Source: an uncultured Lachnospiraceae bacterium (GTDB lineage: Bacteria; Bacillota; Clostridia; Lachnospirales; Lachnospiraceae). From it: 64,000 nucleotides of DNA. Position 1 is the stretch's first letter. Each line of letters opens with the position of its first letter. The notes beneath the pieces are model-generated. The model searched no databases. It saw nothing but the letters and a program-made list of their open reading frames with translations, and had not been told where the DNA came from. This document shows positions 16,163 through 23,897 of the stretch, piece after piece. A program made the translations under genes and the position numbers. The stretch covers positions 80,122-144,121 of the forward strand of contig CAMUYQ010000008.1 of the NCBI GenBank assembly GCA_947165025.1, read 5' to 3'.

Positions 16163-17666
16163 GACTGATAAGCTTTGACGAAAGCGTCAGGACAATAAGC
16201 GGGACGATCTGCAGAAGAACACGGTTTCCCGAATCTCCGACGTTTTCAGCCAGGATATCGCCCCTTCCGTAGGAAGCGGCAATGACTATGAGCAAAAATC
16301 CCACCGTAAGGGTTATATCATAAGCTTCAGGTATGATTTTTTCGATCTTCCTGCCTTTAAGGTGCGATACAGCATAAACGGCGGCGATCAGGATAAGGGT
16401 TGTGATCACAAAATAAGGGAACATTCCCCATCCGCTCTGCCTGAACAGGTTTGCCAGGAAAGCCTTCAGGTTTCCTACATACAGCTGTCTGTCAAGAACA
16501 AACAGCGCAGCGTTTCCAAGAACAAGCGCACTGACGTACACAAACGGCAGTGCTTTTTTATACCTTTTTTTGAACACGGGCTCGACAAATGCGATGTATA
16601 TCCCCGTCAGCACCATAAGAGACACGAGAAGGACAGCCTTCTGCGGTGTCAGGAACAGATATACGTTATCAAGAACATAAAATCCCACGAATATCCTGAG
16701 GCAGTAACCGCCGAACAGGAGCACCATCGGGGCGATCACAAATAATGCAAGCTTCTTTCCGCTCTTGTGGTAAAGGCTTATACAGATGATCAGCCAGACA
16801 ACAAACAGCGTGCCCTCGATCCTGAAAAGCGAAAGTGCGACAAGAAGAAGCGGGCATATCCCAAGCTTCTCCTCTCTGTCATCGGCCGCAGTATACGCTG
16901 CGATAAAGAACATCTCCATGAAATACATGTTGGCGAGCGCCCAGTGTCCGAGAATGACAAACGGCGTTGAGGCAGCAAGGACGAGCGTAACAAGAAAAGC
17001 CGCCGCATAAGCGCCCTTTACGGACATCTTTGACTTTGCACGTTCGTAAACACAAACCGCAAAGAAGCAGATAAAATCAATATGGAAGAACTCTCTTATA
17101 CCGAACGACTCTCCGAATCCGAAAAGTGCGCAAAGAGTGTCAATGCTTACCGTCCCGAGTCCCGTATCGGTCAGCCAGAAATCAAACTGGTCTCTCAGCT
17201 TTCCGTAATACACGATGATATCCGGGTATCTTCTGAAGAAGTACATCGAATCGTTGGATATCGAAACGGGTGCGATACCGCTTACCGCTATGGCAGCAAT
17301 GACAAGAACCGCGATCAGCGCCGTAAGCATGTGCCTGATCTCGGATTTGCCCGTATGTGCGGCATATGATCTTCTGTTCAGTATGATCACAGCTGCTGTC
17401 TCGAGAACGAGCGCGGCAGTGACCGTCAGTGTATTATATGGGATCTGCGTGATGAGCATCGCATAGGCGGTTATGACAAACGCGGACAGTCCGACAGGAA
17501 ATGCGAGGATGCTGCGCTTTATCCACGACAGAGCGCTCCCCTCAAAGCGGTCCGTAATCAGAGATCCGAATATGAAGATGCACACTATCACCGCATACTG
17601 TCTGAAAAAGTATGGGAATGACTGGCCTTGAAGATATTCGGTTACAAGCGTTTCAAGCAGGTTCAT
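16137..17666 (-). CDS. Polytopic membrane protein of unknown function
   Basis: A 509-residue integral membrane protein with about 12-13 hydrophobic segments and short loops. The overall look (long run of helices, a large loop near 120-190 with RRYPDIIVYYGKL and DFWLTDTGLGTVS) recalls GT-C type glycosyltransferases or O-antigen polymerase-like proteins, but I see no diagnostic motif, so no function is claimed. Its start overlaps the stop of the upstream 240-residue gene by 4 nt (ATGA), so the two are translationally coupled and probably act together. Confidence 0.7.
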   Translation of the reverse strand: MNLLETLVTEYLQGQSFPYFFRQYAVIVCIFIFGSLITDRFEGSALSWIKRSILAFPVGLSAFVITAYAMLITQIPYNTLTVTAALVLETAAVIILNRRSYAAHTGKSEIRHMLTALIAVLVIAAIAVSGIAPVSISNDSMYFFRRYPDIIVYYGKLRDQFDFWLTDTGLGTVSIDTLCALFGFGESFGIREFFHIDFICFFAVCVYERAKSKMSVKGAYAAAFLVTLVLAASTPFVILGHWALANMYFMEMFFIAAYTAADDREEKLGICPLLLVALSLFRIEGTLFVVWLIICISLYHKSGKKLALFVIAPMVLLFGGYCLRIFVGFYVLDNVYLFLTPQKAVLLVSLMVLTGIYIAFVEPVFKKRYKKALPFVYVSALVLGNAALFVLDRQLYVGNLKAFLANLFRQSGWGMFPYFVITTLILIAAVYAVSHLKGRKIEKIIPEAYDITLTVGFLLIVIAASYGRGDILAENVGDSGNRVLLQIVPLIVLTLSSKLISLTDLREPV

Positions 17667-18385
17667 TTTGCGATGACCTCATCAAAATATGTTTTGGATG
17701 CGATATAAAAACTGTCGGTATCGTGGTGCTCTGCACGCTGCCACAAAACAACCAGATCCTTTGCGTCCTTTATGTCATCGGGGCATATATACACGCGCGA
17801 ATCGCCGATGTATGTGTTGTAGAACCAGTAATAATAAAAGCCGTTGCCCCATTCACCGTCATAAGGAGTGAGTGCGAAAGTGTATCGCATCATATCGTTC
17901 GCTGCTCCGAAGTCGTCAAAATATTCCTTCTGTTCATCGGTCAGAACGACATCGTTGAGCGCACTGTCCTTAACTACTTCCGCCTTGCTAAAATCAAGGA
18001 AATCCCACATGTTGACCGCATGATAATACTCATACAGCCAGTAGTTTCCCTCGGAATCGTAGTCGGTACCTTCTCCTTCGTTTACAGCATCCTTTACCTC
18101 GTATGCATCGTCCGGCGTGTACACACGTCTTCCGGCGAAGAACTCATTGAGAAATGCATCCGGATATTCACCGGTTGAAAGGAATTCGCGCTGGTACATA
18201 GTCTGGTCGTACGGATGATAAAACGGAAGGATATTGCCGATAGTCCTTACATTATAAACAGCAAAAAACAGAACCATTCCCACAGCATACAGACCGAGAA
18301 TGATCCCGTTTTTCTTTTTTAATACAGGAATATGAAGCGCTGCAAAAGCTGCAACTGCCAGCGCAAGCGCAAGTACGATCTTCAT
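17663..18385 (-). CDS. Membrane-anchored extracytoplasmic protein, unknown
   Basis: A 240-residue protein with two N-terminal hydrophobic segments (about 1-18 and 27-46). The remaining 190 residues are probably outside and very rich in Tyr, Asp, Trp and Phe, for example YPDAFLNEFF and NGFYYYWFYNTYIGDSR. I do not recognise the fold. GGAGAG precedes the ATG, and the stop overlaps the start of the polytopic protein at 17666. It lies 26 nt downstream of clpB and may be reached by read-through from it. An obligate partner of the polytopic protein is the simplest inference. Confidence 0.68.
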   Translation of the reverse strand: MKIVLALALAVAAFAALHIPVLKKKNGIILGLYAVGMVLFFAVYNVRTIGNILPFYHPYDQTMYQREFLSTGEYPDAFLNEFFAGRRVYTPDDAYEVKDAVNEGEGTDYDSEGNYWLYEYYHAVNMWDFLDFSKAEVVKDSALNDVVLTDEQKEYFDDFGAANDMMRYTFALTPYDGEWGNGFYYYWFYNTYIGDSRVYICPDDIKDAKDLVVLWQRAEHHDTDSFYIASKTYFDEVIAK

Positions 18386-18411
18386 AAGTCTCTCCGTTCC
18401 TACAGAGAAGA

Positions 18412-21006
18412 TTATATATCGGCAGACGGAGTTTGTGCAACAAGCGTATCGTTTACGGCATCGATCGTGACAGTGTCGCCTTCCTCTATATTTCCTTCAA
18501 GTATCTTCTTTGCGGCGAGCGTTTCGACAGTGCGCTGCATGAATCTCTTAAGCGGACGGGCTCCGTATACCGGATCGTATGCCTCTCTGATGATCAGCTC
18601 TTTTGCGGCATCGGTAAGCTCTATCGACAGTCTCCTGTCTGATAGTCTTGCATTGACGTCATCAAGAATGAGCTTCATGATACCGCCGATATTGTCGCGG
18701 GTAAGCGGCTTGAACAGTATCGTCTCATCAAGACGGTTTAAGAATTCCGGCCTGAAGTTTGCGCGAAGCTCGTTCATGACCGCTTCGGATGCCTCGGAGC
18801 TTATGTTTCCGTTATCGTCTATCCCGTCAAGAAGATACTGGGCACCGATATTACTCGTCATTATGAGTATCGTGTTCTTAAAATCAACCGTCCTGCCCTG
18901 TGAATCAGTGATCCGTCCGTCATCAAGCACCTGGAGCAGAACATTGAACACGTCCGGATGCGCTTTCTCTATCTCATCAAACAGAACGACCGAATAAGGT
19001 TTTCTTCTGACCGCTTCCGTAAGCTGGCCGCCTTCCTCGTATCCGACGTATCCGGGAGGCGCTCCGATAAGACGCGATACGGAGAACTTCTCCATGTATT
19101 CGCTCATGTCTATACGGACCATGTTGTTTTCATCGTCAAACAGGCTTGCTGCAAGTGATTTTGCAAGCTCGGTCTTTCCGACGCCGGTCGGTCCGAGGAA
19201 CAGGAACGATCCTATCGGCTTCGCGGGATCCTTAATTCCTGCCTTCGATCTTAAGATAGCCTCTGTAACCTTTGTAACGCCTTCATCCTGACCGATGACA
19301 CGCTTATGAAGTTCCTCATCAAGATGAAGTATCTTGGTCCTCTCGCCTTCGGTAAGCTTTGATACCGGAATACCGGTCCAGCGGCTGACGATCTGGGAGA
19401 TCTCTTCGTCGGATACGCTTTCGTGTACGAGTGTAAGGTCTTTATCCCTTACGGCTTCTTCCTCGACCCTCAGCTGTTCGGTCAGTTTCGGAAGCTTTCC
19501 GTACTGAAGCTCACCGGCAAGTTCGTAATTGTTCTCGCGCTTTGCTATCTCTATCTCATTATTTGTGCTTTCTATCTGGGCACGGAGCTTTGAGAGTTTC
19601 TCGACCGAGGCCTTTTCGTTTTCCCAAAGTGCCATCTTGGTATCATACTCTTCCTTTATCTCCGCAAGCTCTTTTCGAAGTTCCTCAAGCCTGGACTGAC
19701 TGAGCTGGTCTGTTTCCTTATTCAGCGCCGCTTCCTCGATCTCAAGCTGCATCTTTCTGCGGCTGATCTCATCAAGTTCGGCAGGCATGGATTTCATCTC
19801 TGTCTTTACGAGCGCACATGCCTCGTCAACAAGATCGATCGCTTTATCGGGAAGAAATCTGTCCGTGATGTAACGGTCGGAAAGAGTTGCCGCAGCAACA
19901 AGCGCGGTATCCACTATCTTTACTTCATGATAGTTCTCGTATCTTTCCTTCAGTCCGCGGAGAATGGAGATCGTATCCTCAACCGTAGGCTCGTCGACCA
20001 TCACAGGCTGGAACCTTCTCTCAAGCGCCGCATCCTTTTCGATATACTGCCTGTATTCATCAAGCGTTGTAGCACCTATGCAGTGAAGCTCACCGCGTGC
20101 GAGCATAGGCTTTAACATGTTTCCGGCATCAAGTGCACCGTCGGTCTTACCGGCACCGACTATCGTATGAAGCTCATCAATGAACAGGATTATCCTGCCG
20201 TCGCTCGCCTTGACATCCTCGAGTACCGCTTTCAGACGCTCTTCGAATTCACCGCGGTATTTTGCTCCCGCAACAAGCGCACCCATATCAAGCGCAAATA
20301 TCGTCTTATCTTTTAATCCTTCGGGAACATCCCCGCCGACTATACGCTGTGCGAGTCCTTCGACTACGGCTGTCTTTCCGACACCGGGCTCACCGATAAG
20401 AACAGGGTTGTTCTTTGTCTTACGCGACAGGATACGAATGATGTTTCTGATCTCCGTGTCCCTTCCGATAACAGGATCGAGCTTCTGGTTTCTGGCGCGT
20501 TCCACAAGATCCTGGCCGTATTTTTCAAGCGTATCGTACGTTGCTTCCGGATTGTCCGTATTAACGTTGTGATTGCCTCTGACCTCGGCAAGCGCCGTAA
20601 GGAAACGGTCTCTTGTTATGCCGTATTCCTTCATAAGGTCTTTGATGTCGCTGTCAGCATATTTCAGAATGCTCAGGAACAGATGCTCTACGGAAACGTA
20701 GGAATCGTTCATCGCCTTCGCTTCATCTTCCGCCGACACAAGGACCTTGTTGAGCTTGTCGCCGACATAGACCTGCCCTCCGGAAACCTTCGGACGTCTG
20801 TTGATGTGGCTCTCCACATTATCGAGAAAATGTTCCGTGTTGATCTCCATCTTCTCGATCAGTTTCGGAAGAAGACCGTCCTCCTGCGTCATAAGGGCAT
20901 AGAGAAGATGGACCTGCGCTATCTCCTGGTTTCCGTGATCATATGTGATCTTCTCGAGCGAATTGACCGCGTCGAGTGATTTTTGCGTAAATTTCTGTAT
21001 GTTCAT
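18412..21006 (-). CDS. clpB: Chaperone ClpB (AAA+ disaggregase)
   Basis: ClpB pulls proteins out of aggregates together with DnaK. The 864-residue protein has the N-domain (1-145), AAA-1 with Walker A GEPGVGKT (205-212) and Walker B LFIDELH, the coiled-coil M domain (about 405-530), and AAA-2 with GPTGVGKT near 605 and [10 protein letters not shown]. It lacks the ClpP-binding IGF loop seen in ClpA/ClpX. The start at 21006 follows a pyrimidine-flanked AGGAG. The gene has a roughly 220-nt leader that contains a structured repeat, and a CIRCE operator overlaps its promoter, so HrcA control is expected. Confidence 0.96.
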   Translation of the reverse strand: MNIQKFTQKSLDAVNSLEKITYDHGNQEIAQVHLLYALMTQEDGLLPKLIEKMEINTEHFLDNVESHINRRPKVSGGQVYVGDKLNKVLVSAEDEAKAMNDSYVSVEHLFLSILKYADSDIKDLMKEYGITRDRFLTALAEVRGNHNVNTDNPEATYDTLEKYGQDLVERARNQKLDPVIGRDTEIRNIIRILSRKTKNNPVLIGEPGVGKTAVVEGLAQRIVGGDVPEGLKDKTIFALDMGALVAGAKYRGEFEERLKAVLEDVKASDGRIILFIDELHTIVGAGKTDGALDAGNMLKPMLARGELHCIGATTLDEYRQYIEKDAALERRFQPVMVDEPTVEDTISILRGLKERYENYHEVKIVDTALVAAATLSDRYITDRFLPDKAIDLVDEACALVKTEMKSMPAELDEISRRKMQLEIEEAALNKETDQLSQSRLEELRKELAEIKEEYDTKMALWENEKASVEKLSKLRAQIESTNNEIEIAKRENNYELAGELQYGKLPKLTEQLRVEEEAVRDKDLTLVHESVSDEEISQIVSRWTGIPVSKLTEGERTKILHLDEELHKRVIGQDEGVTKVTEAILRSKAGIKDPAKPIGSFLFLGPTGVGKTELAKSLAASLFDDENNMVRIDMSEYMEKFSVSRLIGAPPGYVGYEEGGQLTEAVRRKPYSVVLFDEIEKAHPDVFNVLLQVLDDGRITDSQGRTVDFKNTILIMTSNIGAQYLLDGIDDNGNISSEASEAVMNELRANFRPEFLNRLDETILFKPLTRDNIGGIMKLILDDVNARLSDRRLSIELTDAAKELIIREAYDPVYGARPLKRFMQRTVETLAAKKILEGNIEEGDTVTIDAVNDTLVAQTPSADI

Positions 21007-21035
21007 AATATCAACTCCTCTCCTCTTAAATACGG

Positions 21036-21070
21036 GCGCGGCAGAGTAATTCCTCGAAAACGCGCTTTGG
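21036..21070 (+). repeat. Truncated copy of the palindromic repeat family
   Basis: The stretch contains TTCCTCGAAAACGCGCT, which matches the conserved inner arm of the elements at 23111 (TTTCTCGAAAACGCGCT) and 21087 (read on the minus strand). No matching right end is present. It is in the opposite orientation to the adjacent full element. Confidence 0.55.
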
Positions 21071-21086
21071 CACCACCAGTAACTAA

Positions 21087-21221
21087 TAGGGCGCGCAAAA
21101 GTGTTTCCGAGAAAACCTCGTGAAGTCGCCTGCGCTTGGCGAGGTTTTGTCGAGCCTAGCGTCAGCTGCGGCTGAACAAGAGCGCGAGCGCGTTTTAGAG
21201 GAAATACTTTTGTGCGCCCTA
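21087..21221 (-). repeat. 135-bp palindromic element in the clpB leader
   Basis: The 30-nt left arm (21087-21116) matches the reverse complement of the right arm (21192-21221) at 25 of 30 positions; two of the differences give G-U pairs. Read on the minus strand, the inner arm and the following 30 nt (CGCGCTCGCGCTC, then GTTCAGCCGCAGCTG) match the element at 23111, as does the GAGGTTTTCTCGG near the far end. An internal hairpin AAAACCTCG/CGAGGTTTT is also present. The outer 17 nt differ from the other copy but are complementary within this copy. It is sense-oriented in the clpB leader. Confidence 0.8.
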
Positions 21222-21235
21222 TGTATCACATACGT

Positions 21236-21264
21236 AGGGTACCACTTATGATTAGCACTGTCAA
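21236..21264 (-). promoter_or_regulatory. clpB promoter overlapping CIRCE
   Basis: A perfect TTGACA on the minus strand (21259-21264), a 17-nt spacer and an extended but poor -10, TGG-TACCCT (21236-21241). The -35 lies inside the CIRCE operator, so HrcA binding would block RNA polymerase. The predicted start near 21229 gives a leader of about 220 nt. Confidence 0.65.
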
Positions 21265-21278
21265 GAGCTGAGTGCTAA
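21252..21278. promoter_or_regulatory. CIRCE operator (HrcA-binding site)
   Basis: TTAGCACTG, 9 nt, GAGTGCTAA: the 9-9-9 CIRCE layout with one change from the consensus TTAGCACTC. HrcA represses heat-shock genes at such sites. Its position over the clpB -35 box fits repression of clpB. Confidence 0.92.
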
Positions 21279-21311
21279 TATTTTCAGAATATTTAGATAT
21301 TTGCGTGAAAA

Positions 21312-23081
21312 TCACATTTTCTCGGGTGCTGCAAACCCCAGAAGGTCTATCGAAGTCTCGAGGATATCCCTTGTCAGGATCAGAAGTGCTATCCAGCCTT
21401 CCTTCCTGGCGGTATCTTCTTCCGTCAGTATCCTCGTCTCATGATAGAACCTGTTGAACGCATTGCATACGTCGTAGATGTAGGCGCATATCCTGTGCGG
21501 TGCGATCTCCTCATATGACAGCGCGATGACCTGCGAGAACTTGGTTATCTCGAGCATGAGTGCTTTTTCGGCATCGTTCTGCGGCAGCCCTATGACTTCG
21601 GGAAGCGCAGATGCGCCCGAAAGAGCGTCTTTATATTTTGCAAGGATCGATTTGATCCTGACTATCGTATAGAGGATGTACGGGCCTGTATTTCCCTCAA
21701 ATGAGGTGAACTTGTCCGTATCGAATATGTAATCCTTGGTCGCCTGATTGGAAAGATCGCCGTATTTGATCGCAGCAAGTGCAACGATCCTTGCGGTCTT
21801 TTCGGCTTCCTGAGGGTCGGTCTCATGATTCTCCGTGATCTTTTTAAGCATCGTCTCACGGATGTCCGCGATCAGCGTCTCGAGTCTCATGACTCCGCCC
21901 TCACGCGTCTTGAACGGCTTGCCGTCCTTTCCGTTCATCGTCCCGAAACCGAGAAAATCAAGCTGCGTATCCTTACGTGCGATCCCGGTCTTTTTGGCGC
22001 AGCGGAACACCTGGATAAAATGCATCTCCTGGCGTTTGTCGACAACGTATATGAGATGGTCCGGATCGAAGTTATTCTTCCTGTCAACGAGCGTTGCAAG
22101 ATCAGTCGTTGTATAAAGTGCGGCGCCGTCTGATTTTAATATCATGCACGGAGGAATCTCTTTTGTATCGGACTGTTCAGCAACATCAACGACAAGGGCT
22201 CCCTCGCTCTCATGCGCGAAACCGTTCTTCTTCATATCATCGACCATGCCGGGGATGATCTTATCAACGCTGCTCTCGCCCTTCCACCAGTCAAAATCAA
22301 CCGACAGATCGGCATAGTTTCTCTTAAGGTCGGGAACCGACACGTTCATTATATGTTCCCAGAGCGCGTGGTATCCGCGGTTTCCCTTCTGCAGCTGCTT
22401 TGTCGCTTCAAGAGCTTCCTCTTTGAAAGCGTCGTCCTCTTTGCTTTTTGCGGATGCCGCAGGATATATCTCTTCAAGTTCGGACAGTGTAAACGGTGCT
22501 TCCTTCGGATATTCGCCGGTAAAGCTTTCATCAAAATACGGAAGATCAGGGCATCTCTTTTTCAGTTCGGTGATGATCAGTCCCATCTGCAGTCCCCAGT
22601 CGCCGAGATGCACGTCGCCGATGACCTCGTTTCCCATGTAGCGGCATATCCTCTTGACGCTCTCACCGATGATCGCGGCACGAAGATGTCCTACATGAAG
22701 CGGCTTCGCAACGTTCGGTCCGCCGTAATCAACTATTATCTTTTTCGGAGCGGCAACCTCAAGCCCGAATCTCTCTCCAGTCCTCATACCGTTTAAATAC
22801 TCTGCGAGAAAATCATCCGATACCTTTATGTTCAGAAAGCCGGGCGCTACGGCACCGATCTCGGAAAATGCGCTCTCATCCTTGAGCACTTCGGCAACCT
22901 CGTTAGCGATCATGATCGGAGCCTTGTGGTATGCCTTGGCGCCGGCCATCGCTCCGTTACACTGGAATTCGCACAGATCCGGCCTGTTACTGAGGCCGAC
23001 CTTTCCGTACGAAGCATCATATCCCGCCTTCTCAAATCCGCGCGATACTGTTTCCGAAATCTGTTCCAAAATTGTTTTCAT
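21312..23081 (-). CDS. argS: Arginyl-tRNA synthetase
   Basis: This class I synthetase charges tRNA-Arg. The 589-residue protein has the N-terminal Add1 domain (1-105), the HIGH-type signature PLHVGHLR (127-134) in the catalytic fold, and a C-terminal anticodon-binding domain with the usual ending of the family. The KMSKS loop is replaced by FKTREGG, as in many ArgRS of this group. Length is normal. The start at 23081 follows AAAGGA. It lies downstream of queH across a palindromic repeat and ends next to the clpB operator. Confidence 0.96.
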   Translation of the reverse strand: MKTILEQISETVSRGFEKAGYDASYGKVGLSNRPDLCEFQCNGAMAGAKAYHKAPIMIANEVAEVLKDESAFSEIGAVAPGFLNIKVSDDFLAEYLNGMRTGERFGLEVAAPKKIIVDYGGPNVAKPLHVGHLRAAIIGESVKRICRYMGNEVIGDVHLGDWGLQMGLIITELKKRCPDLPYFDESFTGEYPKEAPFTLSELEEIYPAASAKSKEDDAFKEEALEATKQLQKGNRGYHALWEHIMNVSVPDLKRNYADLSVDFDWWKGESSVDKIIPGMVDDMKKNGFAHESEGALVVDVAEQSDTKEIPPCMILKSDGAALYTTTDLATLVDRKNNFDPDHLIYVVDKRQEMHFIQVFRCAKKTGIARKDTQLDFLGFGTMNGKDGKPFKTREGGVMRLETLIADIRETMLKKITENHETDPQEAEKTARIVALAAIKYGDLSNQATKDYIFDTDKFTSFEGNTGPYILYTIVRIKSILAKYKDALSGASALPEVIGLPQNDAEKALMLEITKFSQVIALSYEEIAPHRICAYIYDVCNAFNRFYHETRILTEEDTARKEGWIALLILTRDILETSIDLLGFAAPEKM

Positions 23082-23110
23082 GGTGGATCCTTTCCATCTA
23101 TTTCTATATT

Positions 23111-23270
23111 AGGTGCGGGACATAATAATTTCTCGAAAACGCGCTCCCGCTCCTGTTCAGCCGCAGCTGTTGTCAGGATTGCGAAGCGATCGTGACGCGG
23201 CGACATCTGCAAAGCAGATGTTGGCAGACGTCTCCACAAGGTTTTCTCGGAACAATTATGTCCCGCACCT
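23111..23270 (+). repeat. 160-bp palindromic element between queH and argS
   Basis: The 30-nt arms (23111-23140 and 23241-23270) are complementary at 25 of 30 positions; the outer 16 pairs are perfect. The inner arm TCTCGAAAACGCGCTC and the segment GTTCAGCCGCAGCTG match the element in the clpB leader, while the outer arm (AGGTGCGGGACATAAT) is entirely different. An internal hairpin ACATCTGC-AAA-GCAGATGT lies near 23202-23221. Orientation is opposite to the flanking genes. It could be a short non-autonomous mobile element, a REP-like unit or a structured RNA. Confidence 0.8.
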
Positions 23271-23279
23271 TGTACTATA

Positions 23280-23897
23280 TTACCTGGAGAATTCGCACCC
23301 GCAGTAGTTCTGCCGGTACAGATCGTATTTCTTCGACAGTTCGATCGACTGCCGGTACCCGTCGTTCTTCTTGAAGTCCGAGGGCAGCCATATCGGCCCG
23401 TCTTCTCCTGATGATCGTGCGATGGCTGTTCCTGTCGAATTGATCAGCTGCGCATCCTTGTGCGGACTGATCGTGAGTGTCGTCGTAAAGTACGTAAAAC
23501 CTTTCTGCCGTGCGACTTCATATGTCTTACCAAGACGCATGCCAAAGCACATCTCGCAGCGCTTTCCGCCTTCGGGACTAAGTGCAAGATCATTGTCCCT
23601 GACGCTTTTTATGAACCTGTCCGGTTCATAGTCTCCGTCAATGATCTTCACGTCAGAGCCGTACTCTTCGTTGATCAGTGATACGAGCCTGTGAAGTTCC
23701 GCCACGCGCTTTTTGTACTCGCCCTCATCCGTAATGTTCGGATTGTAGTAAAAGCACGTGATGTCAAAATATTTCAGAAGGCTAATCAAGCAATAGCTGC
23801 TGCACGGTGCGCAGCAGCTATGTAAGAGCAGTTTCTTACTGCCATCAAGAGACGCTACCGTCTTCTCAAATTCCTTTTGCCAGTTGATCTTATTCAT
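23280..23897 (-). CDS. queH: Epoxyqueuosine reductase QueH
   Basis: QueH performs the last step of queuosine synthesis, reducing epoxyqueuosine in tRNA, and is the iron-sulfur replacement for QueG in many anaerobes. The 205-residue protein has the paired Cys in LLHSCCAPCS (about 28-32), a second cluster RCEMCFGMRL near 113, and NYCGCEFS at the C-terminus, the full Cys set of the family. The start at 23897 overlaps the end of the GGDEF-EAL gene by 8 nt, so the two are co-transcribed, though no functional link is evident. Confidence 0.93.
   Translation of the reverse strand: MNKINWQKEFEKTVASLDGSKKLLLHSCCAPCSSYCLISLLKYFDITCFYYNPNITDEGEYKKRVAELHRLVSLINEEYGSDVKIIDGDYEPDRFIKSVRDNDLALSPEGGKRCEMCFGMRLGKTYEVARQKGFTYFTTTLTISPHKDAQLINSTGTAIARSSGEDGPIWLPSDFKKNDGYRQSIELSKKYDLYRQNYCGCEFSR

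Larger units (their letters stand above)
21007..21311. other. Intergenic region clpB-argS: leader, repeat, promoter, CIRCE
   Basis: This 305-bp non-coding stretch holds, from clpB outward, the ribosome site, a truncated copy of a repeat (about 21036-21070), a complete palindromic element (21087-21221), and the clpB promoter overlapped by a CIRCE operator. argS ends at 21312 directly beyond the operator. No gene or tRNA is seen. Confidence 0.8.
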
